In this document: positions 20,941 to 29,664 of the stretch, one piece after another
How positions within the stretch are numbered: position 1 is the first letter of the stretch
Layout of the letters: each line of letters begins with the position of its first letter
Source: an uncultured Cellvibrionales bacterium
GTDB taxonomy: Bacteria > Pseudomonadota > Gammaproteobacteria > Pseudomonadales > Dasaniaceae
Direction of reading: 5' to 3'
Assembly (NCBI GenBank): GCA_913019905.1
Contig: CAJVZD010000025.1
Span: 1-62,055, forward strand
Length of the DNA stretch: 62,055 nt
Position numbers and translations under genes: made by a program
Notes under the pieces: generated by a model
The model's database searches: none
The model's input: only the letters and a program-made list of their open reading frames with translations
What the model was told of the DNA's origin: nothing

Positions 20941-21870
20941 TTACTGCATTCCGAAATAATCTCTTCCTACCTCAAAATCTTTGTGAATTTGTGATTTTAG
21001 TTCATCAATCGAATCGAACTTTTTCTCGTCGCGAATCTTCTTTCGGAAAATGACTTCAATGACTTTCCCGTAAATATCTTCGTTAAAATCCAACAAATGC
21101 ACTTCTAATATAGCTTTTACTCTATCGTTTACTGTCGGTCTATTGCCTACATTCGCCACCGCAAAAAAACTTTTTCCATCGACAATCACTTCTGCAGCAT
21201 ATACCCCGGACAAGGCAGCACGCAATCGGTGCAATTCAACATTTGCCGTTGGCGCATCCAGCTTTCTACCTAATTGCTGGCCTACAAGGACCTTGCCGGA
21301 AATACTATAGACCCGTCCTAATAATTGCTCAGCCAATTCAAAATTTGACTCTTCCAACGCCTTTCTAATACGTGTGCTACTCACTCGTCCAGCAAGGATT
21401 TCTACCGTTGACGTTGCTACGACGCCGAATCCGTGTTTTCGACCTGCCGCTGTCAATGCGTCGAAATTCCCGGCACGCTCTTTTCCGAAGCGAAAATCAT
21501 CGCCCACGATTAGATGACGACTGGCCAAACCGTCAACAAAAACCTTTTTAATAAACTCCTGAGCGTCCAATTGACGAAAGGATGGCGTGAAATGAATTCG
21601 TAAAACCCTATCAATACCCAGATTTTTTAAAGCTAGAAATTTTTCGCGAAAACTCATCAACCTTGCAGGTGCCTTCAAGGGGGCAAAAAATTCTCGCGGC
21701 AAGGGCTCAAACACAACAACAACTGTCGGTAATGCCAATTCCAATCCCTTGTCGATCAATTGTTGCAATACTGCGCGATGTCCAAGATGAACGCCGTCGA
21801 AGGCACCGATCGTTGTGACACAGCCACGATGCTCTGAACGCAAATTATGTAAGCCGCGGATGAGTTCCAT
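20941..21870 (-). CDS. ribF: Bifunctional riboflavin kinase / FAD synthetase
   Basis: Converts riboflavin to FMN and FMN to FAD. The N-terminal nucleotidyltransferase has IGAFDGVHLGHRAVL and the VGDDFRFGKER block. The C-terminal flavokinase has GQQLGRKLDAPTANVEL (the PTAN motif). The 309 residues are standard. It lies between murJ and ileS, as in Pseudomonas. Confidence 0.97.
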   Translation of the reverse strand: MELIRGLHNLRSEHRGCVTTIGAFDGVHLGHRAVLQQLIDKGLELALPTVVVVFEPLPREFFAPLKAPARLMSFREKFLALKNLGIDRVLRIHFTPSFRQLDAQEFIKKVFVDGLASRHLIVGDDFRFGKERAGNFDALTAAGRKHGFGVVATSTVEILAGRVSSTRIRKALEESNFELAEQLLGRVYSISGKVLVGQQLGRKLDAPTANVELHRLRAALSGVYAAEVIVDGKSFFAVANVGNRPTVNDRVKAILEVHLLDFNEDIYGKVIEVIFRKKIRDEKKFDSIDELKSQIHKDFEVGRDYFGMQ

Positions 21871-21999
21871 AGTTTATGGGTCCGTTCCATACCCGAATTT
21901 GTAAAGCTAGGAAGTTAAAGCCAATACGTAAAACAGCGGGAGATTATAGCCTAGCCGCTCAACACCCACCAGCCGGTGAGTGCGGTGAATGATCGGAAT

Positions 22000-23604
22000 T
22001 TATTCGCGATTATGTATTTTAACTCGAAAATGACTCGGTCGGATGCCCAAAAGGGCTAAAGCAGCACAATAGCTAAAGGCACCAGCGGCGCACAAGCCGC
22101 CTACATTGAGTGCCCGCTGCCACCAACCCCAACTGATCCAACTCTCATCAATCGGGTTCATCAACCGTAATATGAAAGCCATTAAGACGGCCGCGACAAG
22201 TACACGAGCCACGAAACTAACCATCCCGGGAAGTGCCGAGTAGACATTCTGTTTCTTAAGGCCATTGTACAGCAGGCCCGCATTTAAGCACGCGGCTATG
22301 GATGTTGCCAACGCCAAACCGATATGTCCTAACTGCCAAATGTAGTGCAATGGCACCACAAAAAGAACATTCAACACCATATTTGCAAGCATGGCTTTAA
22401 TACCAATCGACACCGGTGTTTTCATGTCTTGTCGCGAAAAATAGCCCGGTGCGAGCACTTTAATTAACATAAACGCGACTAATCCTACCGCATAGGCCTG
22501 CAGGCTCATTGACGCCATAGACACATCGTGAATCGTCAAAGCGCCATACTGAAACAAAGTCATCAAAATAGGTTTGGCAAGCATAATTAAGGCGAGAGCC
22601 GCGGGAATACTGATAAAAAGAACCATGCGAATCGCCCAATCTAAGGTAGCCCGAAAATTCTCCGATGAATTGGACGCTTGTTGGCGTGACAAACTCGGTA
22701 ATATGACCGTACTTATGGCGATGGCAAAGACACCTAACGGTAACTCTACCAAACGATCTGAGTAATAGAGCCAGGAAATACTACCGATCGGCAAAAAGGA
22801 GGCTAACACAGTATCGAGCAGCAAATTAATCTGGCTAACCGATACGCCAAAGATAGCGGGCCCCATCAAAGTTAGTACACGCCGTACACCTTCATCGCCC
22901 AAGTCCCATATTGGCTTCGGCGACAGCTGAATACCGACCATAAACGGTAGCTGAAACGTTAACTGGATAAAACCCGCGGCTAAAACACCCCATGCTAAAG
23001 CGAACGCAGGCACGTCAAATAAGGGCGCAATCACCAACGCCGCGGTAATTAATGACAGATTCAATAATACTGGCGTAAAAGCCGGCACTGCAAACCTTCC
23101 GTAACTATTAAGCACTGCACCGCAAAATCCGGTTAATGAAATGAGCAGCAAGTATGGAAAGGTAATGCGAATCATCTCACTCGCCAATGTGAATCGAGTG
23201 GGATCTTCATCCAGAAAAAATCCCGGTGCAAAAATCGCGGCAATGACTGGTGCTCCCATAACAGCGAACCCGGTAACCAACAACAACGTGCCCCCTAAAA
23301 CACCGGCAACGCGGTTAATTAGATTTTGAACCGCTTCATGTGTTCGCTGTGTCCGATATTCTGATAAAACGGGAACAAACGCTTGCGAGAAAGCCCCCTC
23401 GGCAAATAGTCGGCGCATGAAATTGGGGATTTTAAACGCGAGGAAAAACACATCTGCAGCTATCGTAGCGCCGATGAAATTTGCGACCACAATATCGCGA
23501 GTTAAACCCAGTACTCTCGACAATAACGTCATCAAGCTGACCACAAGGCTTGATTTTAATAAGCCCTGTGGTCGGGCTGGCGGCGAACTTGGCGATTGCG
23601 GCAA
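22000..23604 (-). CDS. murJ: Lipid II flippase MurJ
   Basis: Multi-pass MOP-superfamily membrane protein (about 14 segments over 534 residues) that moves lipid II across the inner membrane for peptidoglycan synthesis. The N-terminal LLSRVLGLTRDIVVANFIG and RRLFAEGAFSQAFVPV blocks are diagnostic. The gene was formerly called mviN. rpsT, often the divergent neighbour in this region, is not here; thpR lies 20 bp upstream on the same strand instead. Confidence 0.97.
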   Translation of the reverse strand: MPQSPSSPPARPQGLLKSSLVVSLMTLLSRVLGLTRDIVVANFIGATIAADVFFLAFKIPNFMRRLFAEGAFSQAFVPVLSEYRTQRTHEAVQNLINRVAGVLGGTLLLVTGFAVMGAPVIAAIFAPGFFLDEDPTRFTLASEMIRITFPYLLLISLTGFCGAVLNSYGRFAVPAFTPVLLNLSLITAALVIAPLFDVPAFALAWGVLAAGFIQLTFQLPFMVGIQLSPKPIWDLGDEGVRRVLTLMGPAIFGVSVSQINLLLDTVLASFLPIGSISWLYYSDRLVELPLGVFAIAISTVILPSLSRQQASNSSENFRATLDWAIRMVLFISIPAALALIMLAKPILMTLFQYGALTIHDVSMASMSLQAYAVGLVAFMLIKVLAPGYFSRQDMKTPVSIGIKAMLANMVLNVLFVVPLHYIWQLGHIGLALATSIAACLNAGLLYNGLKKQNVYSALPGMVSFVARVLVAAVLMAFILRLMNPIDESWISWGWWQRALNVGGLCAAGAFSYCAALALLGIRPSHFRVKIHNRE

Positions 23605-23624
23605 AAAATGTCTCCGGTATTATT

Positions 23625-24239
23625 TTACGCCAGTCTATAGCCAAGCGCTTCCGCAAACAATGGCCGATAGAGAGAGCCCTTTGGACTAAGCTGGCTGGAA
23701 AATAAAACCAATTCTTCCATATTACAATCCGTCGAAAGAGACCGGGACGATAGGTCGACCGGTTTTTCCACGTTTTTGACCCGTGCTAGTGTGATATGGG
23801 GCTTGAACTCACTTTTTCGTAGCTGGAACCCTTCTCGGCTAAGCGCTTTACAGAGAATCATATGCAAACGCGTCAATTCATCACAAGGTTCGGCGACTAC
23901 AGCTAACAGACGAGGATTTAGAGCACTCGGAAACCAGTCAATCGGCGAAAACCGTATCGATCCATTCAACCTTAATGCATTGCGTCCAAGACTGAATTGA
24001 CGCGTCTCTTCAATGACCTCTAGCGCTAGCTCGTGTAGCCGCTCTACATCGCGAGACTGAATATTTCCTAGGAAAGCCAAAGTAATATGATAATTCTTCG
24101 GAGGAATCCATCGAATGGATTCAATATCGTTGAACTGCTCAGTCATTTTTCGCAAGGAGTCGACACCGGTGATCAATTGACGTTCGATACTTCCCGATAA
24201 AGGTATGGCAAAAAATGCGCGAATCAATGTCCACTCCAC
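23625..24239 (-). CDS. thpR: RNA 2',3'-cyclic phosphodiesterase (2H phosphoesterase)
   Basis: A 2H-family protein that hydrolyses 2',3'-cyclic phosphates on RNA and was first described as a 2'-5' RNA ligase. The two catalytic HxT motifs are YHITLAFLG (about residues 50-58) and KPHITLARVK (about 147-156). The 204 residues are a little longer than E. coli ThpR (176). It is upstream of murJ on the same strand. The T-rich direct repeats (TTTTATTCG units, about 24246-24271) lie just before its start. Confidence 0.9.
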   Translation of the reverse strand: MEWTLIRAFFAIPLSGSIERQLITGVDSLRKMTEQFNDIESIRWIPPKNYHITLAFLGNIQSRDVERLHELALEVIEETRQFSLGRNALRLNGSIRFSPIDWFPSALNPRLLAVVAEPCDELTRLHMILCKALSREGFQLRKSEFKPHITLARVKNVEKPVDLSSRSLSTDCNMEELVLFSSQLSPKGSLYRPLFAEALGYRLA

Positions 24240-24384
24240 TTCGCTGTTTTATTCGTTTTTTATTCGTTTTTTCTAAACCGTCGAATCACTTTTCCCCAAA
24301 TTCAACGATTGTCATCAATCAATAAATCGCGTTTTATTCGTACCGCCAATTTACTCCGCGTGTTGATAGGTCACTTAAATACAT

Positions 24385-25029
24385 TTAGCTCCACAAGTTT
24401 TGCAAACGTTCAATGTTCATTTTTAGCCACTGCATTGCAATGATTGTGTGGGCATTAAGAAACTGCCCCTGATCTAACAATGCCCAACAGTGATCCAAAC
24501 CGAACAAATGAACTAGAATATCTTCACCTTCATCTTTTAGACCAAAAACTCCGCCGGCCTGACTAAGATCAACTTTACCGACGAATAGATGAAAATATTC
24601 GTTGCTGCCACCCGGGCTTGAATAATACTCGCTTATTTTTTCAAGCTCTTGAATAGGCAGATCCGCTTCCTCGATCGATTCACGGGCGACGACATCTTCC
24701 GGAAGTTCGTCTTTATCAATGAGCCCTGCGACCAACTCCAACATCCACGGAGATTGACTCTGCTGAGTCGCACCATCATGGCCAACTGCGCCGACCCGAA
24801 TTTGCTCTATCAGTGCAACCTTGTTTAAAACCGGGTCAAATAATAATACGCCGACCGCATCGTAACGATTAAACAACTCACGAGAAATCGTTTTGCTCCA
24901 CCCACCATTAAATAGTTTGTGCCGTAATTGTATATGTCTAAGTTGATAAAACCCCTGGTACGCCACCTCATCGGATAACACGTCGACATCTTCTCGGCTA
25001 AATTTTCCCGTTCTATTATCAGACGTCAA
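24385..25029 (-). CDS. nudF: ADP-ribose pyrophosphatase (Nudix)
   Basis: Nudix hydrolase cleaving ADP-ribose to AMP and ribose 5-phosphate. The Nudix box starts at GLIDKDELPEDVVARES and ends in IEEADL, matching GX5EX7REUXEE. The N-terminal strand swap region and SSPGGSNEYFHLFVG, typical of the NudF/AdpP group, are present. The 214 residues are normal. The neighbours are thpR and pyrB on the same strand, with gaps of about 130-145 bp, so a separate promoter is likely. Confidence 0.9.
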   Translation of the reverse strand: MTSDNRTGKFSREDVDVLSDEVAYQGFYQLRHIQLRHKLFNGGWSKTISRELFNRYDAVGVLLFDPVLNKVALIEQIRVGAVGHDGATQQSQSPWMLELVAGLIDKDELPEDVVARESIEEADLPIQELEKISEYYSSPGGSNEYFHLFVGKVDLSQAGGVFGLKDEGEDILVHLFGLDHCWALLDQGQFLNAHTIIAMQWLKMNIERLQNLWS

Positions 25030-25155
25030 CGGAGAACTCTCCTCAAAACCTCAGCAAGTGTTTGAATTCGATTGACATTATATATGGCGACGACAATACT
25101 CTCATTAGAATAGACTTCCCATTTTCAACACGAATAAAGTAGCTAGGAGAAATGT

Positions 25156-26184
25156 CTAAAATCGGCTTCCGGTATACCAATTTACCGCACGTGAATGAGT
25201 ATCTATCTGATCGACTACATCCAACACCAATGCGAAAAGAGCCATTCGCACCAATATACCATTGTCAGTCTGCCGGAAAATGGCCAGATTGGGATTATTG
25301 TTCAAATCGTCATCCAATTCTTTTGCGCCCTCTCTGGAATCGCGCGGCAGCGGATGCATAATCACGGTGTTAGGGTCGCAAAACCGTGTATATATCGCTT
25401 GGTTGAGTCGATATCGTCCTCGATACAGATTGGCCTCTTCTTTGTTAGCAAAACGCTCCTCTTGAATGCGTGTTGAATAAGCAATGTCAACGCTGGAAAT
25501 GCTTTCTTCCATCAGCGCAGATTCAATAACGGTCAATCCAGCAGAACGCATCTCCTCCACAATTTCGCCCGGCATTCGTAACTCTTCGGGTGAGATCAAT
25601 GTTACTGTAATATTTTTGTATAGAAGCAGTAATTTGCAAAGTGAATGTACTGTACGGCCATATTTTAAATCACCAATCAACGCAATTCGTAAACCATCAA
25701 TGTCGACTCGGCCAATATCCTTCAGCTCTTTTTTTATTGTGTAGAGATCCAATAATGCCTGGCTCGGATGTTCATTTGTCCCATCGCCCCCATTAATAAC
25801 CGGAACTCGACTGGCATCGGCGAACTCATCAACCGATCCTTCGGCAGGGTGCCGCATCGCGATGACATCACTGTATCCACTCAAAACCCGAGCGGTATCG
25901 TATAGTGACTCGCCCTTCACAATGGCCGATGACGCAAAGCCGATCGTTTCACGAACCTCGCCGCCCAGTAAATTAAAAGCACCACCGAAACTAACTCGCG
26001 TTCGAGTACTGGGCTCAAAAAACATACTGCCTAATATTGCACCATCCAATACCTTTGTAACACGTTCCCGATGTGCATAGGGGGACATTTGGTCGGCGAC
26101 GGCGAAAATGCGAGCAATATCCTCCCGCTCAAACTGTCCGATCGAAAGAATATGACTTCCGGTAAAATTCAAACCAACCTCCAA
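25156..26184 (-). CDS. pyrB: Aspartate carbamoyltransferase catalytic subunit
   Basis: First committed step of pyrimidine synthesis, joining carbamoyl phosphate and aspartate. The carbamoyl-phosphate motif FEPSTRTRVSF, the MRHPAEGS loop, EHPSQALLDLYTI and HPLPR are all present, which separates it from ornithine carbamoyltransferase. The 342 residues are somewhat longer than E. coli PyrB (311). No pyrI regulatory-chain gene and no inactive pyrC' follow it. It lies 19 bp downstream of the ABC exporter gene. Confidence 0.92.
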   Translation of the reverse strand: MEVGLNFTGSHILSIGQFEREDIARIFAVADQMSPYAHRERVTKVLDGAILGSMFFEPSTRTRVSFGGAFNLLGGEVRETIGFASSAIVKGESLYDTARVLSGYSDVIAMRHPAEGSVDEFADASRVPVINGGDGTNEHPSQALLDLYTIKKELKDIGRVDIDGLRIALIGDLKYGRTVHSLCKLLLLYKNITVTLISPEELRMPGEIVEEMRSAGLTVIESALMEESISSVDIAYSTRIQEERFANKEEANLYRGRYRLNQAIYTRFCDPNTVIMHPLPRDSREGAKELDDDLNNNPNLAIFRQTDNGILVRMALFALVLDVVDQIDTHSRAVNWYTGSRF

Positions 26185-26203
26185 TCAATGGGTTATATGT
26201 TTT

Positions 26204-27994
26204 CTAACTGGCCTTTTCAATAGGGGTGTCGCCGAATTGTAAATTGGCCCAGCGCGCGTACAAAGATGAACTATTTAGTAATTCCTGATGGGTCCCAGTG
26301 GCGACGAGCCGACCGTGATCCAAAACCGCGATCGTGTCGATGTTCACAACAGTCGCTAAACGATGAGCAATAACAATACTGGTGCGATCTTTCATTAAAC
26401 GTTCCAGGGCTTGTTGTACTTTATATTCACTTTCCGCATCGAGGGCACTCGTCGCCTCATCCAGTAACAATAATCTAGGGTTGTTGAGGATTGCTCTGGC
26501 AATCGCGATACGTTGACGCTGACCACCCGACAAGCGGACCCCCGATTCGCCAACAAAACTGTCATACCCATCGGGCAACTTTTCAATGAACTCTTCAGCA
26601 TAAGCTGCCTGTGCAGCCTCTCTAACCGCTTCGTTGCTAGCATCTGGTCGTCCGTAGCGAATGTTCTCCAACACGGTGGTACTGAATAAAACTGGCTGCT
26701 GAGGAACGAGCGCAATATGTTCACGTAATGATTCGGGGGCCAATTGTCGGATATCAATGCCATCGAACCGAATCGCTCCCTTTTGCACATCAAAAAAGCG
26801 TAATATTAGATCGACTAATGTCGACTTGCCCGCTCCCGAACTTCCCACTAACGCGATACTTTTCCCCGCTTGCAAAGTAATTGACAAATCATCAATCGCC
26901 CAATCGTCCGGACGTGAGGGGTAGGAAAAACTGACGCAGTCTAATTCCAACTTACCCGTGACTGGCTCAGAAAATACCGCCGGGTTTTCCGGCGCTGTTA
27001 TCAAATTTTTGGCATACAAAAGTTCCAACAAGCGTTCCGTAGCTCCAGCAGCCCTTTGCAAATCGCCATAAACCTCGCTAATCACACCAACAGACATAGC
27101 AACCATCATGGCATAGAAGATAAAAGCAGCTAACTCTCCCGCGCTGATCACGCCTTCGATAACATCGTGGCCACCGACCCAAAGCATAAAGGCGATCGCA
27201 CCAAATACCAAAGCGATCACTACCATTGTTAACCAAGCGCGGTACTTAATACGGAGTAGAGCGACGTCAAACGCATCTTCAACTTGCTGTGAAAAGGTCT
27301 CGCTATCGGCTTGCTGATGATTAAAAGCCTGAACAATTTTAATATTTTTCAGGGATTCGCCAACAAATCCGCCAAAAGTAGCGACTCGATCCTGGGTAGT
27401 TCGAGACAAACTCCGCACTCGCTGGCCGAATACAATAATAGGAACAATAACGAGAGGAACACACAATAGAACGATACCCGTAAGCTTAGGGTTCGTAATA
27501 AACATAAGAATAATGCCCCCAAGAAAAATAAGGACATTACGTAAAGCCATCGATACTGACGAGCCGATAACCGTTTGCAGCAAGGTCGTATCGGTCGTTA
27601 TTCTAGATTGAATCTCACCGCTGAGGTTTGTTTCGAAGAAACCTGGGTGAAGCTCGACAACATGGCAATAGACTTCACGACGTAAGTCAGCGCTCACTCT
27701 CTCACCAACCCAGGAAACAAGATAAAAGCGAGAAAAGGTTCCTATTGCCAGGAATACAACCATGACCATAAAAATCATGATCGTCTGATCCAGATTAGCG
27801 GCGGCACCGGGACCAAAACCCTGATCGACAAGCAAACGCAAACCCTGACCGAGGGATAAAGTGATACCGGCGGTAAAAGTCAGTGCAACAACAGCACCCA
27901 CCACGTGCCATAGATAAGGCCTCAAGAATCGCATCAAAGAGGCCATTACTTTAAGATTGCGACTTGAAGCTCTTTGTTCAGTACTTTCTTCCAA
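26204..27994 (-). CDS. ABC-B type exporter, MsbA-related
   Basis: A half-size exporter with a fused permease and ATPase: six membrane segments (about residues 20-310), then a nucleotide-binding domain with Walker A GSSGAGKST, signature LSGGQRQR, Walker B LLLLDEATSALD and switch His in IAHRLAT. The 596 residues and the overall sequence fit the MsbA-related group often found in proteobacteria alongside true MsbA, so lipid A is not necessarily the substrate. Its 3' end is 19 bp from pyrB, but a shared function with pyrimidine synthesis is not expected. Confidence 0.9.
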   Translation of the reverse strand: MEESTEQRASSRNLKVMASLMRFLRPYLWHVVGAVVALTFTAGITLSLGQGLRLLVDQGFGPGAAANLDQTIMIFMVMVVFLAIGTFSRFYLVSWVGERVSADLRREVYCHVVELHPGFFETNLSGEIQSRITTDTTLLQTVIGSSVSMALRNVLIFLGGIILMFITNPKLTGIVLLCVPLVIVPIIVFGQRVRSLSRTTQDRVATFGGFVGESLKNIKIVQAFNHQQADSETFSQQVEDAFDVALLRIKYRAWLTMVVIALVFGAIAFMLWVGGHDVIEGVISAGELAAFIFYAMMVAMSVGVISEVYGDLQRAAGATERLLELLYAKNLITAPENPAVFSEPVTGKLELDCVSFSYPSRPDDWAIDDLSITLQAGKSIALVGSSGAGKSTLVDLILRFFDVQKGAIRFDGIDIRQLAPESLREHIALVPQQPVLFSTTVLENIRYGRPDASNEAVREAAQAAYAEEFIEKLPDGYDSFVGESGVRLSGGQRQRIAIARAILNNPRLLLLDEATSALDAESEYKVQQALERLMKDRTSIVIAHRLATVVNIDTIAVLDHGRLVATGTHQELLNSSSLYARWANLQFGDTPIEKAS

Positions 27995-28406
27995 AACGGT
28001 TCTCTATTGTTGATCAATTTTATGAAGGCTATTATCGCCGTAATTCCCTCTTGGGAAAAGGCTCTTTACAGAAAAGCGTTCGCGAGCAATACCCAACATA
28101 CGATACCCAACGTATAATCCCCCTCAGACAATTCCCCACTTACAATCCCTGTGGTTATAAAGGCGCGCGAACCAGAGCCACTTATTAGTCGTTGAAGCGA
28201 TGACGTAGGCTCAGCGCGCAGACAATAGCACATTGCGGGAGTAGGATCAGATTGTTTGCATAGCAAACTGCCGGGCTAAAAAACCGCGCAAGTGAAAATA
28301 ACGGTGTGCATCTCCTGATTTCACCGCCAAGCTATTGAATTATAGGAAAAATAGTCTATTTATTAGTAAGAGCTTCCTACTCGCTAAACGAATTCTGATA
28401 AAACTC
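27995..28406. other. Intergenic region ABC exporter - DUF2971 gene
   Basis: About 410 bases between divergent genes. Short frames here lack ribosome sites and protein-like composition. The 72 bases from TTG 28335 are in frame with the DUF2971 gene and would add 24 residues, but the ATG at 28407 fits the domain better. No hairpins or repeats of note were seen. Confidence 0.4.
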
Positions 28407-29315
28407 ATGGACTTTAATGTGGTAACAGAGAAATTAACATCCCTTTCAAAATTCTGTGACATGGATACAGCTCTTAAAATAATCAATAGCCAAACACTGC
28501 GTTGGAGCGCACCGCATTTATTCAATGACCCTTTTGAGTTATCCCACAAGACCCTGGTCGAACTATCAAAGGATGCTTTGCTGAAAAGCTTGGTTATGGA
28601 AGCATTAGACAGATTGTTTAACCCCACCCCTGTCAAAGGGAGAAAAAATCGCCTAACAGAAACCATCGATCGCTGGCGCGAAGAGAAACGTTTTAGCTCG
28701 GAAGACGAGGCAGAATCGGTACTAAAAGTACTTCTTACAAAAGTAATCAGCCAACAACACATCGACCAATATATTCGGGCGTGGAAAGCATTTGCCAGTG
28801 CCATACGAATATGTTGTTTTACCGAGAGCCCAACCAACATGGCCACATGGCAACGGTATGGCGACAATCACAGCGGCATAGCGCTTAAATTTAAATGCGG
28901 ATTGAATACAACATTATCAAGCCCTCAATTAGTTAGCTATACCGCTGCACCACCACTAGTCACCAGCATTAAACAACAAATTGACATTGCCTACGGCAAG
29001 GAGCCCAAGCTAAGCACAGCAAACTTCATGGAGAAATTATTGATAAAAAACGAGGCTATTGCTGCAGAAAATGAATGGCGATGTTTCAGCAAAGCAAGTG
29101 ACGAAACCGGAAAAGACGACGAACTGTGGTATGACAATACTAAATTTCCCACCCATGAGTTAGAGGCCGTTTTTCTCGGCCTAGCGATTACAACAGCAAA
29201 CAGAGAACAAGTTATCGCGATGATTAAAAAAAATTACAAAAATACAAAAATTTTCAAAGCTGAGACAGTGCCAGGGAAATTTGCCGTGACCTTTGCACAG
29301 GTTCCTAAGCTATAG
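28407..29315 (+). CDS. DUF2971 family protein
   Basis: A 302-residue protein with the DUF2971 pattern: an early LRWSAPHLFNDPFELSH block (sheltered FNDPFE), a central CCFTESPTNMATWQRYGDNHSGIALKF block and a C-terminal AAENEWRCF block. The family is of unknown function and is scattered in accessory regions, sometimes near defence genes. There is no signal peptide and no membrane segment. ATG 28407 is used instead of TTG 28335. Its last 11 bases overlap the end of the convergent GIY-YIG gene. Nothing in the sequence proves a role. Confidence 0.8.
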   Translation: MDFNVVTEKLTSLSKFCDMDTALKIINSQTLRWSAPHLFNDPFELSHKTLVELSKDALLKSLVMEALDRLFNPTPVKGRKNRLTETIDRWREEKRFSSEDEAESVLKVLLTKVISQQHIDQYIRAWKAFASAIRICCFTESPTNMATWQRYGDNHSGIALKFKCGLNTTLSSPQLVSYTAAPPLVTSIKQQIDIAYGKEPKLSTANFMEKLLIKNEAIAAENEWRCFSKASDETGKDDELWYDNTKFPTHELEAVFLGLAITTANREQVIAMIKKNYKNTKIFKAETVPGKFAVTFAQVPKL

Positions 29316-29658
29316 ACTTATGCTTTATCAATAGCAGCTTCTGTCGACGCGTTAATTTTTTTATTTTCATCTCTCGCTGCGTTGCTTCGCTGCGATTACT
29401 GTGCCGTTCCTGAAAAACAACACTTGCCGCAGGATCTAGCCGAAAAAAACGCGCTCCTCCTTTTAATTCCCCAGCATGTTGTCGGAACCGTCTTTTTAAA
29501 TCAGTTGTTATGCCGGTATAGAATTTTCCCGACTGGGTCTGAACCATATAAACAATCCAGCGCTGCTGATCATCGACAAGCTTTTCGTTGGCAGGGGTTT
29601 GCTTTATAGACATCTGTGTAATCGATTTTTCATCGGCGCTGCCGTCATTCTCTGCCAT
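29305..29658 (-). CDS. GIY-YIG superfamily nuclease domain protein
   Basis: A 117-residue single-domain protein of the UPF0213/YhbQ type. The core motif reads WIVYMVQTQSGKFYTGITT (GIY = VYM, YIG = YTG), followed by DLKRRFRQH with the Arg. FQERHSNRSEATQREMKIKKL carries the conserved Glu of the family. A short charged N-terminal extension of about 30 residues precedes the domain. It starts 6 bp after the sbcB stop on the same strand, so it is likely co-transcribed with exonuclease I. The cellular role of stand-alone members is poorly known. Confidence 0.85.
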   Translation of the reverse strand: MAENDGSADEKSITQMSIKQTPANEKLVDDQQRWIVYMVQTQSGKFYTGITTDLKRRFRQHAGELKGGARFFRLDPAASVVFQERHSNRSEATQREMKIKKLTRRQKLLLIKHKSIA

Positions 29659-29664
29659 AGTCTA

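Noticed and set aside
28066..28266. 66-codon frame on the minus strand before the DUF2971 gene
   Set aside because: No ribosome site, no conserved motif, and it lies in the control region between divergent genes.
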